From Heliocidaris tuberculata (lineage: Eukaryota > Echinodermata > Echinoidea > Camarodonta > Echinometridae): a stretch of 64,000 bases of DNA. The notes under the pieces are model-generated. The model was not told where the DNA came from, made no database searches, and was given only the letters and a program-made list of their open reading frames with translations. The position numbers and the translations under genes are program-made. Where the stretch lies: contig CM046845.1 in the NCBI GenBank assembly GCA_025618425.1, positions 9,505,439 to 9,569,438 on the forward strand. The letters run 5' to 3'. Position 1 is the stretch's first letter. The number at the start of each line of letters is the position of its first letter. Positions 46,701 through 58,700 of this stretch are shown here, piece by piece.

Positions 46701-49700
46701 GGAAACATGTGTTGCCACATGAATATTGGATGGGCATTATTAGGACTGAAAGTTTCCAAAATCTTCCGTAAGTGTTGAAATGAAAAATATGAATATTAAA
46801 GAACACAATTTTTATGTGCTTTCAGTGAATTTAGGAATTCCATTTGGTTTGTTTGGTTTTTTATTTAATAACGGACTGTCTTTCTCCCAAACTTATGTAA
46901 AGATGCATGATATTTTAGTAGTTTTACCAGTACTAACAAATCTTTCAATCAATCAAGGTGGGACCATGTTAATGAACAGAAAGCAAAGTTTGGAGGCAGA
47001 GAGGTTCGCTAGAAGGCGAACCTTGGAGGCAGAGAGGTTCGCTAGAAAGCGAACCTTGGTGGCAGAGAGGTTCGCTAGAAAGCGAAACCTTGGAGGCAGA
47101 GAGGTTCGCTAGAAAGCGAACCTTGGAGGCAGATACGTTCGCTAGAAAGCGAACCTTGGATACAGAGAGGTTCGCTAGAAAGCGAACCTTGGTGGCAGAG
47201 AGGTTCGCTAGAAAGCGAACCTTGGAGGCAGATACGTTCGCTAGAAAGCGAACCTTGGAGGCAGATACGTTCACTAGAAAGCGAATCTTGGATACAGAGA
47301 GGTTCGCTAGAAACCGAACCTTGGTGGCAGAGAGGTTCGCTAGAAAGCGAACCTTGGTGGAAGAGAGGTTCGCTAGAAAGCGAACCTTGGTGGCAGAGAG
47401 GTTCGCTAGAAAGCGAACCTTGGAGGAATAGAGGCAGAGAGGTTCGCTAGAAAGCGAACCCAAGTTTGGATTCTACCAAACCCAAGTACTGTTTTACAAA
47501 TTTTTAGATAGAATTCTGTTCATATGCCTACACAAAATGACTAAATTGAGACTACAAAATCATTGGAATACTGAACAATTTTTTAGACTTTTGTGGAAAG
47601 TCTATTTCTAAAATGGAACGGGTTCATTGTAAAACTATCGTTCGGCAAGCTCAGATGGATGAGAACATTGTTCAAAGAAAAGTAAAAAAAACAAAAACAA
47701 GAGCTGTATATTTGGGCAAAAGTGTTCACTGATCTTAAAGAAAATATATTGATAATGATTATTCACTCCTTTGACTGTATTGATTAATTTCCCTTTTTCA
47801 TAAATTGTCCGTTGAACAGAGGGGTCAAATACCGCATTGTGTGTACAATGTTACATTGCCGCAGCCTGCAGATCTTGTGCCTCTTACTCTTCATACGTCA
47901 CTTGGGGGTGTGATGTCAATTAGCCAATCAGCTCACGAGTTTTAAGGAACGGTCCCCAAACCTCTACTTTTCCCCCTTTTTCGCCAAAACGAGACATAAT
48001 TTTGACAATCAATTGCCAGATTCGTGATTTGAATGCAAAAATACATGGAAACAGCACCTTTTTTCTCTCTAATTTAGTCACCCTTTAAAAGAAAAGGGGG
48101 AAGTTGTGGTATAGATAGCCTCAAATTATGTATATGTACCCTGGTAAAAATGTAGCATCAGAATGACAGGCCCTGACACCTCTCTATTTCAGTATTTTTT
48201 CAGGCTTTTCCAGACTCCATGTTGTAGTGTGTACAGTGGATCGGGGGTATGTGTGTGTGTGTGTGTGAGTTTTTGACAGATGTGTGTCAATCAAATATGA
48301 TTAGGGCCCCCGATATGTACTAGTCTCTTTTCAGGCCAAATGAGGAAACCCGGCTGGTATTCCTTTATGGTACGTTGTATATTATGCATGTTTGAGAATG
48401 GTAGAGCTACATGTAAATGGTTATTATGTTGCCTTTTTCTTTTTTTATCTTCCATACAGGCCCTGTACTACCAGTTCAAACTGTTCCTCAATCTCTACTT
48501 TTTACTGATGGCCCTGTCCCAACTAATCCCTTCACTCAGGATAGGATATCTCTACACCTATTGGGCGCCATTGGTAAGTTTCATTATCTGCTACAAAATG
48601 CACTGTACAGAATTATTTTTGAGATTTCTAGACTTTATTTTAGAGCTTTTCAGAGCTACATGGAAACACATACTAGTAGCTCTTCATTTCTGTGTGGGTT
48701 TTTTTTCAGTTTCGATGAAAAATGTACATACACAGGGTTCCGGCAGTCTGGGGAAAACCTGAAAAAGTCACGGAAATTTGAAAACGTATTTCCAGTCCTG
48801 GAAAAGCTGTAAAGAAGGAAAATTATCAAAATTCATGAAAATGTTATAGAAAACTCAGATTTTTTTCAGACGGGGGTGTGCTGCAGCTGCCCTCGAAAGT
48901 CGAAACGGTGGTCTAAGGAACGGACTAGACGCGAAAAACACGGTCTTTGGAATGGTGGATCCATACCCAGCTGAGCGAAAAAACATGGTCTAAGGAACTA
49001 CGGTACTTAGTGCGGGGATTCTATACGGTGCATGCATATGTAATTGTGCACGCAAGTGAATGGACGTACGTATGCGAGAGCAAGGGAACGGGCCGGGGCG
49101 CGCCGGGGGAAACGGAGAGAGACAAGCGCTTTTGATCCGATCGGGTATCTTGAGAACGCATTCCTGGTGAGAACGGCAGTTTATGGAAATTCAAGTATCT
49201 TGAGAATGGCAATCGGCCATTGAAAAAGGGGGTCGTCAAAGCGGCACATACATGTACCCGTCTGCCCAGTATGTTGAGTGCCCCCCCCCCCCCCCCAGGG
49301 AGATAGTTACCCCCCTTATATGAAGAAATTCTTTGAATGGTTGAGCACCCTGTCATGGAAGCTTGGCTTGAGCTGGGTTAATAATACTATTCAGTGAAGC
49401 TTGGCTTGAGCTGGGTTAATAATACTATTCAGTGAAGCTTGGCTTGAGCTGGGTTAATAATAGTATTCAGTGCTTTATATTCTAAGGAATACATGTATTT
49501 AAAGTGCTTTATACATGTAATTCCAGATTATTCTTACACTTTTGAGGCACCTGCCATCCTTCACATTTTGTTATTGCTCTATATTTTACTATGAAAGTTG
49601 CATACATGTGCGTGTAGATGTAGTGATCTCATTTCATAAAAACTTTCATAACTTTCTTATTCTTTGTCCGATTTCCTTCAAACTCGCAACAATCTGCTTC

Positions 49701-52700
49701 TCTGATTTTTCTGCTTTCACACAAATCAAATTATGGCAAAGGTTGGATTGCCCTTTAATAGGCCCACATTTCAGTCTCGTGGGCTGTTGGCCTCATGAAC
49801 TTTCCTATCACTTTTCAGAAGTCCCGTAAAACACACATTGTCGGTCTCTTGAGCTGTCTGCCTTGTGTGGCCTCCTCTTACTGGTCATTGTCATTATGAT
49901 TTAATTTAAGGGATCAGCTGAAATATTAATGCTTCTTAAAAGTAAACTATATTTACTACCTAACACATTCAGGCTTATTCTTATTTTTGTCCTGAAGAAT
50001 TAATACCCAAGAGTATTTTCAACAAACTTGAATACATGTATATGACTAGCTTACTTGTCTAAATTTATTTTTAAAAAGAAAGGAAGAAGAAAAAGAACAA
50101 CAAACATCTCATGATATTGCCCATGTGCATTTAAAAAAAAAAAACTATTTTCATTCCTCTAACATGAAAACAACATGAATGATCATCATCTTGGTACTAT
50201 TTCTTCATGTGGTATTTTGTTTAGTACAGAGATGTATTTAACAGAGGAAATGGTGGCATGAAATTTGAGCCATGCTGCTTTAACCAGGATCATACTGATG
50301 TGGAGTCATTAGTACTATAAATCCATATTTGATCCTTGAATTAATCATTAGATTGAATACTGTTATATTCACCTGGTTGTAATATCATGAACTTGTAAAT
50401 TGGTAATTTAACTGGAGAGGCAGTGCAATAAATAAGTTGTGAAAACATCAAAGTGTATGAGACATGAGAGGTGATCTCTCTCTCTCTCTCTCTCTTTCTA
50501 TTTCCTTTTCTCAGCTCTTTTCATGCTGTGGATGTCAATTCTCACTCCAAGACTGTATAATGCCATAATGTTTGTACTGTGAAGAGTAGTTTTTGTTTTC
50601 CTGAAATAGAAGCAAATACTAGTACACTGTACATGCTCTGCAAATAGTTCCTATAGTAATATTTTTTTCTTTATGACCAATGCAGCAAGGAAACCATGAC
50701 TACAAACTCTTAAGGTGCATTCCTGAAATATCATTTACGATAATAAGCCAGTTCGTGATTAGTACATGGTATGAATGACCCTGAAATGACCCCAAATTGT
50801 ACGCGCGCACACATCTGTGTTGGTTGACGCGCTACTTGTTTAAAAGTAAATTCATACTGGCACATTCATCATGGTGCATACACTATGATAGCATATAGAG
50901 GTTACTTATACTCGGTACAATCGACCTTTATCTGCACATGCGCAAATCCTAACTACGAACTGGCTTATTGTTCAAAACTTTGTGACACAGTCACAGACAT
51001 TGAGAAGGGATTAGATATAAAGGTTTATGAAATGCCAAGATATCTTACAAATGTACTTTATCACTGGGCAAGTTAAAGGTACTTGGACTCTGGCATAATC
51101 AGAGGTTTTAGTACAAGCAATGATTCTATTAAGTTGACTTGCTCAACTAGAGCTTGAGTCAGACCAAATAACGAAGAAAATGACACTTGCAATTTAAATT
51201 TTATTTTTGCTTTTTTCTTCATTCTCTGTAACATATATGGGACAGCTAAAGACCAAATACCTTGGACTTGCCCTGCTACTAAATTAGTAGATTTTTAAAA
51301 TTTGAATTGTTGTCATCTTCTAGGGTTTCGTCATCTTTGTGACGATGTGTCGCGAGGCTCTGGATGACTTCAGACGATACAGGAGAGATCGCGAGGTCAA
51401 CATGCAGCAGTATTACAAGCTGACCAGAACAGGACTGGTCAAGGTGCCCAGCTCGGAGATTCAAGTCTCTGACCTCATTGTTGTAGAAAAGGTGAGAATA
51501 TTTCAATAGATAATCATTACCTTTAAAAACACAAATTAGAGTTGACGTTTACTACCGGTCAGGCAATCGCATTGTAAAGAAGAGGTTTTGAAGCTAGCCT
51601 GAATGGTTGAATACGACTAAATGCGTGTTGTGAGGTTTTTGAATCGTCAGACTTGACGAAATCTTGCTGACAATAACAAACATTGAAAAGTTTTGAACAC
51701 AGGTTTGGACTGCACAAACCCTTGGCATCAAAAGTCGGTTCAAAGTTATTTGAAGTATGAGAGCATTTCATAAAGAGCAATCATTTTCATGTGATACTGC
51801 TACTTTGATTTTCCAATATGTAAAAGTAAAAAGAATGAGAAAGATCCGTTTTTCCCTACTTTTTACCCGTACTTGGCCTTCTCATCATCTCTTCCCTTTA
51901 GAAATACCCCCCCCCTAAAATATATTCATAGTGTTTTTATGATTTGATTTGATTTGAGTGAGTCCGTGTGTAGGTTTTAAAAGTAATGGTTTCATTAGAC
52001 TGCTTGTATTGAAAAAAAAGAAGATCTTTCTGTTAGACCCTTCTAATCTAGCCATTCTCTTTTGTGAAATACACAAAACTGTGATATTGACAGCACGTGC
52101 TTCTTTATACAAGTAGAATCAAAATGAATATATTCATAGTGTTTTTATTATTTGATTTGAGTGAGTCAGTGTGTAGGTTTTAAAGTAGTTGTTTCATTAG
52201 ACTTCTTGTATTGAAAAAAAAAAAATCTTTCTGTTGGATCCTTCTAATCTAGCCATTCTCTTTTGTGAAATACACAAAACTGTGATATTGACAGGACGTG
52301 CTTCTTTATACAAGTAGAATCAAAATGAATATATTCATAGTGTTTTTATTATTTGATTTGAGTGAGTCAGTATGTAGGTTTTAAAACTTGGTTTCAGTAG
52401 ACTGCTGGTATTGAGGGAAAAAAAATCTTTCTGTTAACCCTTCTAATCTAGCCATTCTCTTTTGTGAAATACACAAAAAATGTGATATTGACAGGACATG
52501 CTTCTTTATACAAGTAGAATCAAAATGAATATTTTTTTCTTTGCTAAACTGTAGATGCTTTCCCATATGGCATATCCATTTACATATAGTTCATTTTCTT
52601 ATAAATGGACCTTTGTATTTTGTAAAGATACCAGCAAGTTCTCTTAATTTCGTGTTCACGTGTTGTGGTATTTCTGGTTGGCCCTGAACCAAATCTGGAA

Positions 52701-55700
52701 TGTCTGCGTACAGATGATGGCCTGGCTAATTTTATGTGTTAAGTGAGGCATGCTCCAATAAATTTCCATAAGAAAAAAAAAATACTTGCTTGTAGCAGTT
52801 ATGGTTGCATGTTAAACAAGGCAACACAGCAGTGGACCTTAGCGGTTAGGTACATGAATTTATAAGGAATGGTAATGTTTATAATGTACATGTATATTTA
52901 ATAGCATTAATGTGTTAAAGTGTACCAATCACCTGAAAAGAATTCGTGTACAGCTGGAAAGTATAAAATCAACCTTAAAAAAAAATGTATCTGATATTCT
53001 ATAGGTCATTCTATACCTGTATATAAGGGAAAATGTATGTTAATGAAAAGTGTGCTGAAGAGTGCAAGCTGAAATTATATCACAGAAACACATTTGCAAC
53101 AGTTTGAGAAATTCAGATCCATCCTTAAGAAAAACCAATTCTTGAAAATCTACATCTAAAAAGGAAACCCATTTGAGTCTGGAATGAGAAAATTGTCACA
53201 TGACCAATTGAGTATTTTTATGATATTCATCTTCATAAGATCATGAATCATGACTTGTTTATTAATTGGTGAATTTTTCACCAAAATATCAGCAATTTTT
53301 TCTTTGACTGACTATTCAATTTTAACTCAATGGCACATGATATTTATTCATTTCCATACATGTAAATTTTACATATACATGTGTACATGTGCTATACATG
53401 TAGTGTATTACATGTACATCTACCAGTACTTCAATATGAATTGTCAGTGGCAATCATTGAGACAGAGGAGTCTCATATATCAGTCAACCATGCAATCACT
53501 CTATGGCAGGCTGGTCAAGCATGGCCTACCATTGACATCTTCACCATCTGTTAGTGGCAATTTGATACCTGCAAGAAAAATGATATGTTCCAAATTTCAC
53601 CTGCTTGTATGTTATTACATTTACTTTTAATTGACCAATCGTTACTTTTAATACAAGTATGAAAATATACATGTAACTATTTAACAACATAATATCACAT
53701 TATCATTTTCTTAATTTTTTCTTTCAACATGTATAGAAGTTATAGGCCAGGAGCCTGTCCCGAAATAGTCACCCCATTTTACCCATAGGATTTGACCCCG
53801 TAAAGTTACTTAGACCATCTAAGTCATTGACAAAAAGGTTGTCAGACTGAACGTAGCCGCCGGGTTTAGCCCCCAGAGCCCCCAAAAGAGACCCTAAAGT
53901 CGGGTCAATTTCACCCCATCTCCCCCATGCACCATGCACCGTACTGGTACATGTGTACATCATTGTCTACATGTACAGTAGCCAAAATAAAAGATGATAC
54001 TTGGAATCATATTCTCTTCAAGTTTTCCTTTATGTTTAAGTGAAAAGTGTTAATTGTCATAACAAATTCAGATTGTGCAGAAGAAACACATACATTGTAC
54101 TGTCGGTGCTTGCACAGGTGTCTCTGCTACATTGTTGTAACAGTATGTATTATTTAGATTTGTTCTGACAATTAGGCATATTTTGACTAATGATATAAGA
54201 GATAAAATGGTTTTCAGAATACATGTACCACCACCACCCTGGTGAATACTGTTCTCTCACCCTCTCTGAGGAGGTGATGAGAGGATGAAAAGATTGATAG
54301 TGTTAAGGAGATGATTGCTCTTGATTGTAGCTACATGAATGGATGAGAGACCAAGCATGGAGCTCTGCCCTGGAAGAACAGTTAATTAAACTAGTGAATC
54401 TATGCAGTGGACTGGCATGGTCTCAAGTTGTAATGCAGTACATGTACATGTACAGTGTATGCTGTATGCTGGCTTCACGGAACCTTGGAGGGGGGGGGGG
54501 GGTGGAGGCTGGGGTGGTGCTACTTAAAAAATTGTTTGAAATATATTATTGCATACATGTATATATACAGTGTAGTGTATAGAATTATGTGAATTTGACT
54601 TTGATGTGAGGTCATGAAGATTGTATGTAAACCTTGGTCCCCTGTTTCATAAAACTTGTTATCAATAACAAGTTACAATAATTGTTATTTAAGCTACTAA
54701 AATCCTTGGATCTGATTGGCTGAGAGCAAATTTGTCATAGAAATGGGGCAGCCCTGTTTTGAAGCTGGAGCAAAGCTTTGACTGTAAATATTTCTACCAG
54801 AAAATTGAGTATTCATTGATTGAAGTACAAAGTTCAGTTTTTTTAGACTCAAATAATTGTACAGTGTTGTTTTATTTTAATCCTGTTTTTTGGGGGTACA
54901 ATTCACATTATGCCGTAGTTAATTGCATGATTTACATCAATTTGCATACATATACAGGTGTACATGAAGTACAGTATATTACATTATTTGATAACATAGT
55001 TCATATTGTAATCCTGCTCTTGTTAATATAATTTCTTCACTATGCTTTATATTTTGAAGAACCAAAGAGTCCCAGCTGATCTTGTTTTACTAAGAACAAC
55101 AGAAAGAAATGGTAAGATTTCCCTTGATATGTTTCTAAACTAATGCTTTCCACCTTTCTACTCCTCTATTCCTTTGATACATGTATCTCGTAATCCATCA
55201 TGTATTACTCGAAAATTGCATGACCTACTTTCATGTATTTGTGTCGAGCAATATAACCTTTAGGCCATGTCTGCAGTAATTGAGAGGCATTGTGTCCTTA
55301 TGTGCAAACCTTTGCTTGTAAAGCACACTAGACTTTCGACTGAAGATCAATTATTCTTCCTAATGCAGAAAAAAGTCAACATTCATGGATGCATTGTATA
55401 TTTACATCAGTCAATTTATCCCAGTGCGAATGTCCCTGAAGATTACACTGAAGAAGTGAATCTACTGTATATGGCATATATTTTGCGGACATAATTTTTC
55501 ACGACTAGGACTAACCAGACTATTTGGCGAGTGGTTAAATTTGTGATCGGGAAATTCTGAAATCTACAAACAGCAATAATGTTGCACTTTTGCAACGTGA
55601 AGTGCTGAATCTAGTAAGCTGCTACACAGTCCGCATTATACGATAGCAGCGCTGAGATCGATGAGATACAGATCTTCATTATACTAAAGCTGCCTCAATT

Positions 55701-58700
55701 GTTTTGTCCTAAAGTGAAGACACGTAAAAACAAAGGAGAGATTAAAAATGATCTAAATTTCTTTTTGTTTCCTTTTTAAAAACTTTCCTATTAACCCTTT
55801 CAGGACAGGAATTATTTAAGAGCTCAATTGATCACATTTTGTTCTGCAAATTGGCAACAATAATATTTTTCTTTTAGTGCTACGTGGTTCTAGTAAGATG
55901 TAATGTCTTGAAAATAATATACATGATTATGAACTTTGTCGAAAAGTTGAAAAAGTTGCCAATTTGGACAAAAAAACAATGATTTTGAACCTCTCAATGT
56001 GTTGCCAATTTAAGGATGTTCAAGCTTATTCTCCTTTTTAAAATTCCTGGCATCGAAAGCAATGTGATCATGCAACAAAAATGGACACATTATGTGCAGA
56101 AATTTTTGCTCTTTCCACTCATGCATCAGGTATATTTTTAAAGGCTCTAAATCAAAAGTTATTGGGCCAAACCACAAAATGTGGTCAATTGTCTCGAAAG
56201 GGTTAAAAAAAGAAAATTTGATGTAACAGCTATTGTTGAATTTAATCAAACAAATAGGATCATTTCTCAATCATTATGACATTTGCGCTGTAAATGTCAA
56301 ATCATATGTCACCAAGCTAATCCTCCCATGTTATTTACATTTTGTGTCGTACAGGTGCATGCTTTATACGAACAGACCAGTTGGATGGAGAAACAGACTG
56401 GAAGCTGAGACTAGCAGTACCCAGCTGTCAGAGGTTAAACAAGGATGAGGTGGGAAATATTTTTTGTTTTCATCTTTCATTCTGTTATTTCCTTGTTCTT
56501 TTTCTCTCCTCAGAAGACTGGAGTTTACTGGTATATTTCTTTTCAGAGGATAGCAGATTCCTTGAAAATTATTGTCGAGTGATAGTTTGGAAAGTTACCG
56601 TATGTTTATAAATGAGAGTATTTTTTTTAAAGTAACACTAGCACCAAAATGGGACCTAGAAAGTTAGGAGGATATTCATTGTGCTTTATTATGTGCTGAT
56701 ATTGTTTAACCCTAAAAGGGCCGGGGGGGGGGGTGGAATCCTCCCCCCCCTAGACATTTCTCGCGATATGTCCGCACCGCGCAAAGCAGTCGCCGCGGCA
56801 TTTCATGACTTTTTTCTTTCGAATCTCACGCATCTTTTGAGACCATATTCGCGATGTCCGGGCATGCAGTTCCGAAGTTACTTAACATTTTGTACTTGCA
56901 CGTCGAACCAAAAATTGCTCAAAAACGTGATTTCATGTATAATTTCAATACAAAATGTGTTTTCAGCCAAAATTTAGAAATCTATGAATATTTTTACATT
57001 TACTGATTAAAATTAATCTATTTTATGCTGTTTATGATCGTAAAAGTGTCCCCGACAAATTTCATCCAAAAAACAATGAAAAACAAAAGGTAAAAAAAAC
57101 AAAGAAATACATAAGAAATTTAAAATACAATAAAATACATAAGAAATCAAATTTGATACTGAATTTTTTTCAAGTATATCTGCTAAGAATACTGGAAAGA
57201 GTGTCTAGACCAAAAATTAGAATTTTTTGAGCTTTATTTAATGATTTAGAGCAAAATTTTGATTTCATGCATAAATTAGCATAATTAATTAATGTGAAAT
57301 AATTTCGGAGAATTTAACTATACAGTTTTGTAGATTACATTGTGGACGACGTGCGTGCCAATTTTCGGCGCGATCGCGTGGTCGACGGTCGAGATCTCGG
57401 GGGGGGGGGGGGGGGGTGGATTCCATCCCCCCCCGGCTGTGGCATAGCCAAAATATCCCGGCCCTTTTAGGGTTAAAATCAATCACTAGCAATGTATCGT
57501 ACAAGTACATGGACCTTTCTGCTATAGTCCCAATCTGTTTGTGATAATATTGGTAGAATAAAAAATGATCGTGGAAAGATATTAGATGAAACGAATTGAC
57601 ACAGTTTTAAATTCTCTTCTTACTCAGGATTTGTTGAGCTTTAATGGCAATGTATATGCAGAGAAGCCTCAAAAAGATATCCACAGCTTTGTGGGAACAT
57701 TCACAGTGCTCGAGGAGGGCGTATCGACACAGGACGCACTGGGCATTGAGAACACACTATGGGCCAACACCGTAGTGGCATCTGGTGAGTTCAGTGTTTA
57801 GTTTGTGGTGTTTATATGTCAGGTTAAATGCTCTGTAAGATCTCGAAGGCACAGTTGCATGGAAAACTAAAATTAGTCCCATGCTATGGGCTATTCCCAA
57901 AAGATTGGATAGAATAGGTTATGAATATGAAGCTTCAAATTTCATAGGTAGTGAGTTTTGTCACAGCTTTACAGCAACGCTGAGTAAGGCAGGAGTAAGG
58001 CAGATACTGGGAACGATGCAATGTGCTAACACATTTTAAAATCATTATCCTCTCTTTCTTCCATCATTTTTCAGGCCGAGCCTTGGGCGTGGTCATCTAC
58101 ACCGGTACCGAGACGAGAGCTGTTATGAACACGTCCAGTCCAAGGGTCAAGTACGGCATAACTGACCTGGAGGTCAACAACCAGACCAAAGTGCTCTTTC
58201 TCCTGACCCTTGCGCTGGCTGTCACCATGATCATCTTGAAGGTAATACCACCTCCCTCCCCCACCCCCTCCCCCACCCCCTCCCCCACCCCCTCCCCCTC
58301 CCCCTTTCCCTCCTGTATCATGTGCTTCATGAAGCTTTCAATCAATGTTGAACTCTGTTTATTTTTTTAATTCAGGGAAAAATCAAATCAAAGATATTTA
58401 AAGTAGTAAGAAAAGATGCAGGTTTTTGCTTCTTTTCATTTCAAATATAACGCACAAAAGGTTTTGCAAATTGATCGCAGGGCGGACTTCTTTCTCTTAT
58501 ACAGTAGACTTAATTTTTGGTAGTGAATCTTGATTGTAAACAAAAGTTGACATACGTAAGGAATATACTAGAGTAATAATAAATGCAATATTTGTTTATT
58601 TTTCCTCTTTATAACAGGGATTCCAGGGCCCATGGTTGAGATACTTCATTAGATATGTACTTTTATTTTCTTCCATTATTCCACTCAGGTAAGCAGGACT

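Larger units (their letters stand above)
37741..47624. mobile_element. Putative 9.9-kb transposon with inverted hairpin-array termini
   Basis: The outer about 165 bp at the left (37741-37904) and right (about 47460-47624) ends are inverted copies, differing at only about two positions where I compared them. Both begin AACCCGTTCCA and both pass into an array of 33-bp hairpin units. CATT lies immediately outside each end (37737-37740 and 47625-47628), as a 4-bp target duplication would. An alternative reading is a TTAA/TTCA target with CCCGTTCC ends. The interior holds a minus-strand acidic frame, MITEs and a pyrimidine tract but no recognisable transposase, so the copy would be non-autonomous or gutted. 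Two independent inverted insertions of one repeat are the main alternative. Confidence 0.6.
29758..48459. other. ATP9-like intron 3 (18.7 kb), transposon-rich
   Basis: Largest intron in the window. From left to right: two hairpin-capped elements, a 0.77-kb tandem duplication, a 155-bp tandem repeat, a THAP relic, and a 9.9-kb element with hairpin-array ends that itself contains MITEs and the inverted dispersed repeat. Stretches 29900-30430 and 44500-46900 show little beyond A/T-rich sequence and TACATG repeats. Confidence 0.85.

Noticed and set aside
56681..56977. 98-residue frame at the left end of the piggyBac-like element as a transposase remnant
   Set aside because: No DDE-type motif or similarity to transposase that I can see; it reads through the terminal repeat and a G-run.
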